Part shown: positions 36,171 through 48,517 of the stretch, piece after piece
Position numbering within the stretch: position 1 is the first letter of the stretch
Layout of the letters: each line of letters begins with the position of its first letter
From: Laguncularia racemosa
Lineage: Eukaryota; Streptophyta; Magnoliopsida; Myrtales; Combretaceae
Assembly: GCA_037954665.1 (NCBI GenBank)
Contig: JBBMOL010000023.1
Coordinates: 1,054,001 to 1,118,000 of the forward strand
Reading direction: 5' to 3'
DNA length: 64,000 bases
Notes under the pieces: generated by a model
Seen by the model: only the letters and a program-made list of their open reading frames with translations
What the model was told of the DNA's origin: nothing
Database searches by the model: none
Position numbers and translations under genes: made by a program

Positions 36171-37299
36171 ATTCCCAATTTCAATAGCTTAATGAAATTA
36201 GGTGTTAACCTAGCTACTAGCCCTCTTCTTCTTCATCATCTTCTTCTTCTTCTAACTCCTCGGTTAAAAACTTGAAATCTCTCTAACAGTAAAAACCCTA
36301 ACTAAAACCCACTCCCTATTACAAAAAATTCCGTCATTTTACACCAAATTCAAATTAAAATAGCGATATAATCACAGTCCATGCACCATCAATGACTTGA
36401 TTTGGCATATAATTGCAAATTCTAGGAGATCGAAAGCCTTTCTCTTTCTAGAAGTTGAACCTGTTTATTCAAGTTTCCTATGTTGTAAATGTGTACTATT
36501 AGCTATAATTTGTTTACATGATGGTGCATTGTAGTTTTCATTTTTCTTTTTTCCGAATTTTGTTATTAAATTTTAATTAAAATAATAATTTAATCATAAA
36601 AGATCTAGTAATTTAAAATGATATTAATCTCCTTTGTAGCTTATTTAGTTAAGGTTTGAGTTGAAATTTTTAATATGAAGAAGATGGAGATGTGTTAAAT
36701 TTCGGTTGGTGAGGAATTATGAAGATGACCTGTTTGTTTTTAGTTCATTGTCCGATTTCCATAAATGAATGAGATGACCGTGATACTTTATTGTAAATTT
36801 TCGATTCCAGTTTAAGGGCTATGCTAGCAAATTATGTAGATGACGAACTTATGGCAGCTTTCTCAATCAAATTCCATTTTGCTAACTTGATTTTGCATAG
36901 AGAATGATGACAAGTCATATATTCTTCAATTTGCAGATTCCAGTGTAAGAATAATATTAATATTATTATAATGTTCATCCAAGCGAAAGAACTAATCTAA
37001 GGTGCATTTTGAATTATAAGTTATTCTACATCTTCCCAAATTGAATAGAGTGAATTATATAACATTAATTATATTTTATTTAATTAGTTTATATTATATT
37101 GTTTCATAATAATCTGTTGAATAGTTTATACTAAAATCATTGTAGCTAGAATTCTTACATCCGTTGTCTATTGTTTTGATTAGTATTTCTTAATTTTGTT
37201 TTGAGATCATAAATGAATTTACTACTTGTCCTAATATGGTGCATTGATGGGTAGGAAAATATTTGATGTTTCAATATAGACAAGTGAAAAAATGTCTAA

Positions 37300-38990
37300 A
37301 CTTAAACTATTTTGTTACACCATGACAATATTATGGATGAAAATGATGAGGGTATGCTATGATAGACACTCCGCGGCAAAGTTGAAGTTCCTTATGAATC
37401 AAGCTATAAGCAGTTGTCCAGTATTATATGTAGTCACCTTTGGATTGATATGATGATTAAACAAATTGAGTGGATCCATAGGTGTCCCATTTTAGGAGCT
37501 TGTAGGGATAATTTATATGCAATGCCTGTCAATGACGATTATGATGTGCACCAGATGTTAGTGTCTTTACTAGTGCATAGTAGGGTTAATGGTATACTAG
37601 AGTTGTATTGTAAATATATGAAATTGAGTTGCCTACTGTAGTTGAGATTGATTTAATACAAGAGACTATATTGATGATCCAGTTAAAACCTAAGTACCTA
37701 AATCTTAGTTTATTTGAATGACTCAAGAAGCAAGTAGCAATCATAACCTTCCTAAAGTAATAATATCAATTCGGGCGAAGCTAACAAGGAGACAAATATT
37801 GAAAATGAGTAGAACTCCTTTAGAGGATTCTAATTAAAATTTATCTTATGATGATAATGATGATGAGGAAGGTGAAGGTTAGATTAAGACACTCGATAAG
37901 CTACATAGGTCAAGTAGGAAGAATGATTGGCAATTTGGTTTTTTGATAGACATCGATACTTTTAAGAGTTTAGAACCTGTGCTATTCTTCACAACGAGTG
38001 TAGGTAGTGGATATGTATTTAAGGAGAACACAAGTGACGAAGATTGGAGCTAAAGTATTGAGTTTAAGGTGGGTATGAACTTTATTAAAAAGAGCATTTG
38101 ATATAGGCAATGCAAATACATCACATAGTAAAACATCATAACTATGTTGTGGTAAAGTCATCTTCGAAGTTTTGGTTTATGAAGTATGCTAATATCACTA
38201 GTGGTTGCAAGTGGAGATTTCATGTATGCCTGAAAAAAAAAAATGCTAGGTGTTTTCAAATCACAAAATTTGAGGGTCCCCATACGTGCTTAAACCCTAC
38301 TATAAACAAAAAGATCACCTTCAGTTGAACTCCACCACTATATACAAACGTCTCATTATGGAGGTATGAGATTTGCCAAGTGTTAAGATAAAACAACTCC
38401 AAACTTCCATTTGCAAGCAATTTAGATACACTGTACATTTAAACGAAGTTCAGAAGGTGAAGTAGAAAGCCATTGTACAAGTATATGGTAAGTGGGACGA
38501 CTCATATGCAATGTTCTCACACCTAATAAATGCTATACAAGAGGCCAATCCAAGTACAATGGTTAAGTGGAAATGTCTAGATACCAACAATGCAAGTCAT
38601 GTGGTCTTCAATAGAGTGTTCTAGGCATTTAGACCATGTAGGTCCATTGCAAGTATGCTAATGAACCTTTTCATGTGTATGTAAACCTATCGCTTGCTAT
38701 ATAAGTGAATAGCTAAATAAATGCTTTCCTTTTCAAGCCACTAATTACCATTGATGGCACACTCTTATGCATAAATACAAAAACAAGTTACTTATAGTGC
38801 AAGAATAGATAGTAAGAATCACATAGTGCATTTAGCATTTGTATTAATAAACAAAAGGATAACTAGAGCTGGTTCTTCAAATGTGTGCTTATGTATGTCA
38901 TAAAGGATTGAACCAATATTTTTTTAAATCTCCAAGTAAGGCCATAAGAGAAAATGCCCAAAACAAAATAAACAACTATGGTAAATTGGA
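37300..38990 (+). pseudogene. MuDR-type MULE transposase remnant
   Basis: Broken + strand frames follow the MuDR order. An N-terminal segment at 37372-37641 includes GKVEVPYESSYKQLSSII and later NDDYDVHQML. At 37895-38100 an acidic stretch is followed by TSDEDWS and EFKVGMNF, the usual lead-in to the MuDR zinc-binding domain. At 38110-38328 come VKHHNYVVVKSS, GCKWRFHVCL and FEGPHTCLNPT, the characteristic 'C-K-W-R-x-x-x-C' and 'GPHTC' words. From 38620 to 38900 scattered frames match the start of the catalytic domain ('F.PL.TIDGT' and 'LAFVLINK'). Stops are frequent. The C-terminal part of the catalytic domain and the SWIM zinc finger are missing: the sequence is interrupted by the TRIM at 38998 and does not resume clearly after it. 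Confidence 0.85.
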
Positions 38991-38997
38991 TGCATTT

Positions 38998-39395
38998 TGT
39001 CATGGGACGAGAGGTTCCACCCTCCTAAAGTACTAATGCGGCACTCAACTATCTCTTGATTTACATAATTATCTCATTTCTAGATGTTGAACTAGCCTTT
39101 GATTTCTATCCTTTCAAGATCTGTTCCAAGCCCATCTTTCACTTCATGAGTGCCCTCTTGGCTTTGCCACAATCTATCTTATGTTTGAGAGGACCAACTA
39201 CCTCAACTGGTTTCGACCTATTGTGGCCATCATCAAAAGAGCAGCATCAAATCCTGACCAATTTGTTCATGAGAGGCTAAACCTGCCTTTAGAGAACCCA
39301 ATCCCTTGGAACAAACTATTCCACCAATGTCATTCACTACACTCTATGCTTGAATTGATCCCTCTATGCTCACTCTAAACTCTCAAACCTCGACA
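38998..39395 (-). repeat. TRIM 3' LTR
   Basis: Direct repeat of 39910-40308; TGTC...GACA termini, polypurine tract adjacent on the right. Confidence 0.9.
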
Positions 39396-39909
39396 CTTTC
39401 CCCCACCTAAATTCATCATGCCTTAGTCATGAGGCTAATGTCTTGCCACTACTCACTCCTCAAGATTGCTAACCCTTCTTGACCCATTGTTAAACTCCAC
39501 TCAAGCTCATCTATGACAAGATTTTAGGCTTCCACAAGTTTCTTCTCACCCTTACCCCTCTTTTTGTCCTCCTCGATCTCATCTTGCTAACTCGTCCAAT
39601 AGTAGGGAGGTCCACACTCACTTCTTATAAAGACTTTAGGCAAATTTTGTTACAACTGACTTGCGACACAGCTACCCTTTTATCAACAATGTCCTCCCTT
39701 TGGTGGCTGCTCCTCCTCTTGAGCTTTTCCCACACAAGTCCTCTGACTCATAACACAACTACCCTCTAGCAGTGATTCCTTCCCTCTGATGGTTACTCTA
39801 AGCTTAACCCATACAAACGCTTCTATCTACAAGAACTACCCGCTTAATCGACACTTTAGGTAGCATTTAGGCAACTCAATATGGTTGGAACATTAACTCT
39901 GATACCACT

Positions 39910-40308
39910 TGTCATGGGATGGGAGGTTCTACCTTCCTAAAGTACCCGTACGACATTCAACCATCCCTTGATTCACATAATTATCTCTTTTCTAGATGTC
40001 AAGCCAACCTTCTCATATCTATCCTTTTAGAATCTATTCTGAGCTTATCTTTCACTTCATGAGTGCCCTCTTAGCTTTGCCACAATCCATCGTGTGTTTG
40101 AGAGGACCAATTACCTTCACTGGTTTCAACCTGCCATGACCATCATTAAGAGAATGGCATCATCTCCCGACCAATTTGTTCATAGGAGGTCAAACCCACC
40201 TTCAAAGAACCCGATCCCCTATAACAAACTATCCTGTTGATGCCACTCACTACTCTCTATACCCAAGTTAACCCATCTATACTTACTCTAAACTGTCAAA
40301 CCGTGACA
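39910..40308 (-). repeat. TRIM 5' LTR
   Basis: Direct repeat of 38998-39395; primer-binding site adjacent on the left at 39895-39907. Confidence 0.9.
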
Positions 40309-40559
40309 CATTGGTAATCACTAAATGTTTATTATTGCATATACACATGTTTATGCATTAATGTTTTTCATAGAGGATTTTATGTTTTCGCTATACTTAA
40401 TTATATACTTATATGTTTTTTTTTCTTTTTTCATATTTTTAGATAGATCCAAAGCCATCCAATAGATTACTATTGCGAGGTTAGCCATTCCATAAGTCAA
40501 AGCTAGTTTAGAGTGTTCATTCAAGAATTTTCATATCTATTGCTACTATTAGTGTTTGG

Positions 40560-42700
40560 GTTTGGTATAACATGGTTTGTTTATAATGTGTAGAAGAATA
40601 ACCAACTCACATGTCATCAACATAAGGCAACATGACGGACAATATGTGAAGATAGATCCATAAATGCACCATATCTATAGCAGTCAAGATTCATAGGTGT
40701 AATGAGCGTGCCATTCATTTAGCTTGACTAGCACTTGATCACCACCTTAGTCGAGCAACGATGACTGGAGACCCACATATTCCACTTCCTTGACAAGCGA
40801 GCTTACGGTGACACTATAGGAAATTTCATTGCTAGTAAGCCTATTAGTGGATAGGCAAGTTATGATTAGCAACACGTACATTAGTTGGCTACATCTCTAC
40901 AAGTGACACTACAAGACATTTCATGGCTAATAAGCCTAGTGGTGGATGGGTAGGCTATGATTGGTAACACGCACTTCGGTTATCCTAGTTGAAGGACAAT
41001 ATCAACGTACTACCACATCATGTAGATGAAATCATTATCCAGTGTTACACAAGAGCACACATTCTATAGCTAATGAATTGGGTGATGTTTGCAAATAAAT
41101 CTTAGAATCTTGTGCACCTAGTTTTTCCTCCCCCCTTATCAGACCTTAAGGCAACCAAGCAGTAGGCATAGGAGGTAGCACACTTAGCTTAACTTTACTA
41201 CCAGCTTTGTATTGTGTCTTACATCAATATCGCTAAGATCAATGACTCGTCGGTGATATTGCAGGTATAGACATGGGACCACTCACCCCACATTGCCCCT
41301 CTACTCCATAGAGTGACTGCAATGGTTAAGGGCTAGCTATTGCTTTGCAAATTGGGAGCTTTTTTTTTACATCACCCAATATCATGGTGTCTTTAACCAA
41401 TAAATCCTAGAATAGGTATTTTATACCTTCTTCACTAATCTAATTCCCTCTTTTAACTTGATTATTCATATTCTAACTTATCAATTTTCAAGTTATTTGG
41501 CATCAATATTGCAACATTACCCCCTTATTGTTAAGTGGGTAGTGATATTTGACTTATATAGGTGCCATTAATCTACTTTCATGTCGTAGAGCTTTATTTC
41601 CCAAATTCTTTCATGTAATAGTTCAAAGGTCTCCAAAGGATACCATTGTACACAAATATATCAAGACAATTTCACAAGGTAAACTCGTATAGTAGAACTA
41701 AGAGTAATTAGGTGATCATCCACTCAACTCGGTTGGCTCAATAAGCTAACCATTAATAAAAAAAATTGTTTAATTAAAGCCATTCCATGGCTCATCAAAA
41801 GGTACAGCCCCTGATTATATCACTTGGTATTTGCAAATCACTCAAGGATACATAGGTCGAACTAGTACCATACTAAGTTACATAGTATGTATCTAGTCCA
41901 CTCATGCTCATCCGCTAACATCATCTATACTTTACATACTAATCCTATAATTTGTCGTTGTATACATGTATGATTGTCAAAATCACGATTCTTCTGATAA
42001 TTGGAAGTTATAAAATCGGTAGAATCATATAAAATCATACAGAACCAGTAGAATTGAAAGCTTATAGAATTATGCTTCTGAACTCATATTTTTTTCTAAA
42101 ATCAGCACTTACATGATTTTGGGCCCACTTTAACTATGAAAAAACTTATAACGGATCGCCTCAAATTTTTATACTTTGACCATGAAAAACCTCAAATTTT
42201 GCGTCTACTTTGATTATAAACTCATAGAATCATACAATTAACTAGTTATTTTTACAATTATGATGCAAGTTGATTTTATTAACGAACTGCCTCAAATGTC
42301 ACATACTTACATCATATATAAGGCATCAAAGGTAGTCAGGGTCATTCGTCAATTCAAGGACATCACTTTGGATGATGCACCACCAATAGGTGTTGTTGAT
42401 GCCAATTATAATGACTAGCCACCATCATAGCTACCCCAAGGAGGACATCATCAAGGATGAGGGTAGGGGCATGGGCAAGGTAGAGGACAAGATCAGAGAC
42501 ATGCCTAGTTGGAAATTAGAGACAATCACAATGACTCACCTCATGTACCCACTACTTGCACAATAGTCCAGTATGATGAGCCATGTCCATCTACATCATC
42601 ATTAGTGCCATTTTAGACACCTGTCAGGGGGTACGGAGTTCCAGGACTTACACTTAGACTCCTCTTACTCCACAAAAGAGGCAACTTAGAGATCATGATG
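40560..42700 (+). pseudogene. Plant mobile domain (PMD, MAIN-like) remnant inside the MULE
   Basis: Frames on the + strand give FIGVMSVPFI and then HLITTLVEQR with LETHIFHFL near 40690-40795, the PMD words 'L-I-x-x-L-V-E-R' and 'E-T-H-x-F-H'. After a frameshift come SELTVTL and LVSLLVD near 40800-40860. Near 41795-41890 APDYITWYLQITQGYIGRT matches the PMD 'D-Y-x-x-W-Y/F' segment. From about 42410 to 42690 a proline, glycine, arginine and histidine-rich tail (GHGQGRGQDQRH) resembles PMD C-terminal tails. Stops and frameshifts are many, and 41930-42280 is AT-rich and may be an intron or a later insertion. The gene lies downstream of the transposase on the same strand and before the right terminal repeat. 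Confidence 0.75.
40805..40990 (+). repeat. Short tandem duplication within the PMD remnant
   Basis: Two copies (about 40808-40880 and 40914-40985) of GTGACACTA...ATTTCAT...CTAATAAGCCTA(T/G)TAGTGGAT or similar...GCAA/GC-TATGATT. The duplicated block covers the PMD 'T-V-T-L...LLV-D' motif. The duplication is absent from the PMD relic at 24311-24562. Confidence 0.75.
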
Positions 42701-43289
42701 GTGACATGGGTGAGGGGTTCATGTAGGTTGAGTGCACTCCAGTTGCTAGCTCATCAAGTACTAGATCAGACGGCACACAAATTATGCGATCAGATATGGA
42801 TTAGATGGTGCACCTTTAGCCTAATATTATGCCAACTACTCAAGACTTACATACATTTAAGTGACAGAAGCAAAGACAATCATAGATGCTCTACTAGCTT
42901 CTATGTTTTGATGATAACTTTGTTTTGTATTTATATACAAATCATATCAAACAAAATAAAAACTTTCTATTTTGCCTTTTAGTTATGTTCTTTAGCTTTT
43001 TGTTCTTATGATCATGTTCCTTAATGTGGTAAACATTTGTTATGATTTTGTAGTTTGGTCAATTTCAAGTACTTTGTTGGTTGTTAAGGAGTTTGGAAAT
43101 CGCTAAAGGATCATAGTTGATTGAGTTGATATAATATTGTTGTTGTGGTTGAGTTGGTGTTAAGAAGTTTAATTGTGTTTTAAAGTTTTCTTTTGCAAAT
43201 GTTGTAAAATTTGGGGAATGAAGGAAATATTGTAGGTCTACTACATATTGCAGGTCAAAATCCTATCTTAAAGACACAAACATTAACTA

Positions 43290-43458
43290 AAATCTAACGT
43301 TCAGCACCTGATTTTATAGCGGCTAGAAAATATTGAGTTCAGTGTATTTCAAAATTGAATTCCGAAAATTCAATTTTAATTAGTATACTTTTAGGATTAT
43401 TTTCATTTGTGGTATATTTTAAGAAATTTTTTTAAAGGAACTATTTTTTTCTCTTCCT
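43290..43458 (-). repeat. MULE right terminal inverted repeat
   Basis: Inverted partner of 35997-36170; ends CTCTTCCT followed by the target duplication CAAATGATAA. Confidence 0.8.
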
Positions 43459-43468
43459 CAAATGATAA

Positions 43469-45825
43469 TATGCCAAAGAAGCCCATCCAACAACATTTTT
43501 CTATCTTAAAAAGTTCTGACATGACCTTTATAACCCCAACTCGGTACATTGCTATGGTAGACAAATGATGGTAAGCTTCTCTGATTTTCAACCTTCGTTG
43601 GACTTTTCATTCTAAGTTTATAACCGGTTGTCTATTGTATCAATACTTTATGTCAAAGTTGTGCGTGTATGTTAATGTTTTTTAACATTGTGAAGGAATA
43701 TATTTACAAAATAGATTTATCTCCTATAATGATATGTATAGAGGACATAAATAACTTAAAATAAAGGATAAAATTCAATTTTAAAATAAATATAGGGGAT
43801 TTAGAGTGTATTTATTCCTTCCATTTAAATTCCAACTTAGTATCTTAATTATTTTTCCTAGGTTACTATCTTCTAAGTCTTAGACCGAGAGGATGAGAAC
43901 GGAAGTGATCCATTTCCATATTTTTATCTTGTTCCACTTTAAGGTTTTCTCTTATTTTTCTATTCTTCCTATATTTTAAGCTCGAGGTCCTTGTATTTTA
44001 AGCTCCAATGCTGCTCAATCTTTTACAGAAATTTAAAAGCTTTTAGCCAAGTCAATGAGATTTTTTGCCCTCATTCTTCCTCAATATCGATCTAAAAATT
44101 GTGGGTCCAATCTTTTTCCTTTTATTTTTTGTTTCTTTTGATCCGCTTCTTTTAGGCCTTATTTAGTTTTTAATCTTGAAATCAATCCTTTGAAATTTGA
44201 CTGACCATCCATTATTTAGATGTTTATAAAGAATATATATGGAATACCATTATTTCATTTAATTGAATTAAAAAAAAAGAATATTAAGGATATAAGTAGG
44301 AGAAATAAATAGATACAATTAAAGAAGGATGTGGACAAAGAGAGAATGGAGTTTGATAAAGTATCAAATGAAAAACTTATCTGGTCTTATAAAACTATCA
44401 CTTTAAGCCCATCCTAAGATAAGTACTCTCCTATGACTTCCCTGAAGCCTCCGGTAGTAAAGCCCAGGCAGCTCTTCATGATGTTCCATGATTGAAGTAC
44501 CATTTGGAAATAAAAGGAATCCCTTCCTTACATGATTTCTTCTTTCCTCTCTTTATGTTAATGTCTATTTCTCTATCTTACTTGCGATTCCAATTTCCAC
44601 ACCTGGTTAACCAAATAAAACAATGGCACTCCATCCATTATCTATCATTACCAAATAATAGCTTGTTATATGTTAAACAAATTCCAAAGAGATAGATTCA
44701 AGGAATTGAATTTCAAGATTGGAAACTAATGAAGGCCATAATAGAGTCAAAAGAATATAGGACTTCATATACTTGAAAGAGTAAATTTACTTATGAAATC
44801 AAATTCGTATCTCATTTTTCTTTACCAAACGGTAGAATCAAATTCTTAAAGAATTGGAATCCTAGTTCTAGTAAATGTTTTTATGATTTTTTTCAAGAAA
44901 CTATCACAACTAACAACATGCATGATGATCTTCTCCAGAAGTCCTTTTGCAAAACAACTACGCCAAAAGTTTTTGAGTCGTTAACTTAATAAAACGAAAA
45001 TTTCAAGTTTCTCGCTTCGATATTCGCCTATTTATGTAACTATTGCTTCATGGGTGGATGCATACGATTTATGGATTAGTGACTATGAATCTCATTTCAT
45101 TGTCCGATGTTCACCATCTGGAAGAGAGTAGCAATCAACACTGCTTGAGGACAAGTACAAAACAGATTGATCATTCTTCCTATTTGAGCGATTGATCCCC
45201 CATAATTAAAGGAGCAAATGAAAATGCCACCTCAAATTCTCAACTCCGGATATTCTTAGATACACTATACATGGCATCCCTTCAATTCCCATGGAAATAA
45301 AAGAACAGCAAAAAGGGTTCTTCCTTAGGAGCTCTTTCTGATGCAAGTTGCTAGATTAAAAACATCACTGCAGAACTGGGAACTCCTTAAACGCATTGCT
45401 CTATTTCTGTATTTTATTGACTTCACAATCACACACCATCGTAAATCTCTGGCATAATTTAAAGATGGGACATCTGGCACCGGCCACAACCTCCCAAAGC
45501 AAATTCTTGACTGGTGTTGCATATAGTACATTATAGTAAAATGATAGCAAGATAAGAGTGTATTATTCAAATGGATCAGTATGTCAACCACAAGTCACCA
45601 TATGCACCTAGTCAATGCTGAACATCACTGATAGGATGAACTGAAGTTCAGAAACACTGACAGGTCCCACAGGTCCCACAGGTCCATGAACATCATAAGA
45701 ACCAGGATAGTAACAACTTCTAGTTCTTAAACTTGGAAAGATACCAGTTGAGAGAAAAGGAGATTATGGAGTGGGATCAGCAAAACCTTGTCCACAACCT
45801 CTTCGAACACTAGCCTTACCTCTTC
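43469..45825. other. Intergenic DNA, then 3' UTR of HINT1 on the right
   Basis: No gene seen between 43469 and about 45300. About 45300-45825 is the probable 3' UTR and downstream region of the - strand HINT1 gene and includes three near copies of ACAGGTCCC at 45660-45685. A GGCCTTATTTAG word near 44155 resembles the tip of a PIF/Harbinger MITE, but a matching second end was not found. Confidence 0.55.
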
Positions 45826-48517
45826 TTAGCCAGGGGGCCAGTTCATTTGCCGTCCCCCGATGAGATGGACATGAATGTGATAAACAGATTGACCTGCAAC
45901 AAGGGATATTGTAACCACAATTTACGAATTAATGAGAACAGGAAAATCTTTCTAATAATTGGAGAATTTTCATCACTTGGAATGGTTATGGCTACATACA
46001 TCCGTTTGGTCCATCGTTAATAACAATTCTGAAACCATCATCAAGGCCTTCTTGCTTAGCAACAAGCTTGGCAGTGTAAAGAAGCCGGCCAAGAATCTCA
46101 CAGTGCCTCTCCTCAGCCTGCGACAGAAACTCCATAATGGTCAATGATAGGGAGCATTCATGAAATGAGCTTATAAATCTAGAGATAGACTGCCTATCAC
46201 TATGTGAGAATCAGTACACCACCCAGAACGTTTTCTTGATCTTGCAAAAGTTCATGAATTTAAGGAAATATCTTCAGTGGGACTACATAATCTTTCTTTT
46301 CTTCTCTTTCGCCAAAGCATTTTCAACAAATGAAGGGTTTCAACCAAACGCATTCACTTTGAGAGCAAAATTACAATGTAGTACTTATTATGCATGGATA
46401 CTTTCAATTTAAGTTTCTGTATACTCTGGGAAACAAGGTACCTTACTAGTGCTGTTGAAAGGGAAATGAGAAGAGAAAAGGTAAAGGATGCTAAGGCTGA
46501 TGATTTTGCAGATGAAAATAGCGATGAGATTTATGATGATGGTATATTTGGCGATTGGGAGGGCAAGCATTGCGACAGAGGCATCATCACGTAATAATGT
46601 TCAGGAGCGGGTTTACAAAACTATCATGAGACTAGCTTTCAGAAATGATGACATGCCATTAATCCTTTACAATGTAATCCTACCAGACAAGTAACGTTGT
46701 TAAATAAGTGACGTTAAGGATCACTGTCACATGTAAACGCTCCACCTGATTTTTGCGTCAGTTAATTACTCCGCGAAGATAATCACATCTAAATATCATG
46801 ATAGATAATTCAGTATATTACTGCATTAAGCTCCAGTCTTAGGTTGAGCTGGCTCGCGTGTTCATAGCAGCGAAAGGATTAATTTCTACACATTCATACA
46901 GTAAGGGAGCACAGTTTTATATTGAGCTAGTTTTTGATAAAAGCAAAGTCACGACACTTGGCTCCGGAGGTGTAAAAACAAGAAACAGCCAACATACCTT
47001 AGATAGTCCAGTTAGCCCATCCTTAACTTTGGGAATGATGAGAATATGAGTCGGAGCTTGAGGATTTATGTCCCTGAAAGCAAGCACCTGTTCCACACAA
47101 AGGCATCTAATAATATACATATTCGTTGTATGGCCAAAAAAAAAAAAACCCTAAGCGGATGTATACAGTGGAACTCATCATAACAAATATAGAATCAGCA
47201 GAATCACAGACCAAACACCTCTGTAAATTATTTTATTACCAAACACAGTGCTATACCGCTATGAGAACAACTAAGAACTGGCATTGCCAACTGCATTATT
47301 CAGGAATAATCGGGGCATGCTTGAATCATAGGGCTTAGTCTGTTGCTATGAGAGCTATCCACATTAACTTTTTTAGGAAATGGGTACAGATAACTCGGCT
47401 AGATGCACAAGTATCGAGCTTAAAGCTCCTACAACAAGAATTCATTTCATGTATGCTTGCTTGGCCAATCCAACTTTTACGTGAATTAATGATATATTCC
47501 TGTGCATCCATCTAGAAGGTAAATTAGGCCTAATCACCAATCAAGTCTAGGAGACACAGGGACAACTGCATCGCTTATTAAACGTAAACAACACGAAACA
47601 ATGCCACTCTTCCTAAACAGTTAAGGTTCATTTTTCCTTTTCACAATCCATACTAAAAGTGTAGTTAGGTAAAATCGAATCGGGCATTATCAATTAATAA
47701 GTAAACCATGTATGCCTGCAAATTCCAGAACTATTTGGAAAAATCAGATATGCAACACAAAAATCAGAATCAAGAATTTCATGAAAGCAAAAGCTGGCTT
47801 CATCCATACCCCAAAAAGGAGAAAAACAGAAAATTGATGGAACGGTCAGTCAATACCTTGTCATCTTCGTAAACCACAGTGGATGGAATTTCCTTCCTAA
47901 TTATCTTATCAAATCTGCATAAGTAAAATCCAAATTCTATAAATATTCTTGGAGATAATAGTAACACTGTAATTCCAAAAATGGTTATAATTTGACTAAG
48001 CCTTTTTACCACATCTTCTTAATTTCTTATGCTACAATTTCAAAAATCGGTGCTTGGTCGACTTCCAAAAAACTCAGAGACCTCAAAATACGGCTAATAT
48101 TACACATTCCTCGAAAACCAGCAGAGAAAAAAAATGGAATGTAATGAAATCCTTTTCAGATTGTCAAAATAGAAAACCAATGGAGCACGCATGACGACAG
48201 GACCTTACAAGAAACCACTAACCAAAATTTATGGCTAGAACTTCTTCGTCCAATTCAATATCCATTCGTATCCTCGATCTTATGTATTAAGGATTAGAAA
48301 TACTAGATTGTAATAAATTCGTAAAGCGAATTCCAAGCATCAAGGCAGGTAAATATACGAAACATTAAAATGTTAAAATCCAAGGTTTTAGAAAAGATAT
48401 ATATATAGATATAGATATAGGTAGAAGAATAAGAAAAGGATGGAGTAGTGCGTAAGATTACATGGTGGGAGAATCGGAGGGAACAGCAGAGAGAGCAGCT
48501 TCTTTCTCAGAAGCCAT
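45826..48517 (-). CDS. HINT1: HINT1-type histidine-triad (HIT) nucleotide-binding protein, five exons
   Basis: Coding exons on the - strand are 48517-48462, 47914-47857, 47087-46998, 46117-46000 and 45893-45826, all GT-AG, joined into 129 residues. The protein begins MASEKEAALSAVPSDSPT, continues FDKIIRKEIPSTVVYEDD, VLAFRDINPQAPTHILIIPK and DGLTGLSK, and ends with NDGPNGCQSVYHIHVHLIGG and MNWPPG. The HIT catalytic motif His-x-His-x-His (HIHVH) is intact at about residues 111-115. HINT1 enzymes are homodimeric purine nucleoside phosphoramidases that hydrolyse AMP-lysine and aminoacyl-adenylate conjugates; plant versions also release sulfate from adenylylsulfate. Length and motifs match the conserved plant orthologue with no missing residue. 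Only exon 1 codes before a long first intron. A pyrimidine-rich stretch upstream (48560-48700) is probable leader or promoter. Confidence 0.95.

Larger units (their letters stand above)
38998..40308 (-). mobile_element. TRIM (terminal-repeat retrotransposon in miniature) nested in the MULE
   Basis: Two direct LTRs, 38998-39395 (398 bp) and 39910-40308 (399 bp), flank a 514-bp interior without coding capacity. Both begin TGTCATGGGA and end GACA. Next to the right LTR the - strand has TGGTATCAGAGTT (complement of 39895-39907), the initiator tRNA-Met primer-binding site, two bases from the LTR. Next to the left LTR the - strand has the polypurine tract GGTGGGGGAAAG. Flanks are CATTT (38993-38997) and CATTG (40309-40313), a 5-bp duplication with one mismatch. 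The LTRs differ at many sites, so the copy is old. It moves only by using proteins from other elements. Confidence 0.92.
35997..43458 (+). mobile_element. Mutator-like element (MULE) carrying transposase and PMD remnants
   Basis: The ends are long inverted repeats. Sequence 35997 to about 36170 (starting GGGAAAAGGAAAAAATATTC) matches the reverse complement of about 43290-43458 (starting AGGAAGAGAAAAAAATAG). Shared inner words are AAAATATACCAC, ATACTAAACTC versus ACACTGAACTC, and CTAGCCG. Flanks are CAAATGATGA (35987-35996) and CAAATGATAA (43459-43468), a 10-bp target duplication with 9 matches, as expected for MULEs. Between the ends on the + strand lie a MuDR transposase relic (37300-38990) and a PMD relic (40560-42700). 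A TRIM retrotransposon sits between them. Without the TRIM the element is about 6.1 kb. All coding parts are dead. I found the ends by eye; the gapped TIR alignment should be checked. Confidence 0.85.

Noticed and set aside
39584..39769. 61-codon + strand frame in the TRIM interior
   Set aside because: TRIM interiors are non-coding; the frame is antisense to the element and has no motif.
44150..44860. GGCCTTATTTAG word suggesting a Tourist-type MITE
   Set aside because: No matching right end could be identified within about 1 kb.
46394..46694. + strand frames of 66-68 codons
   Set aside because: They lie in HINT1 intron 3 on the opposite strand, without splice or homology support.
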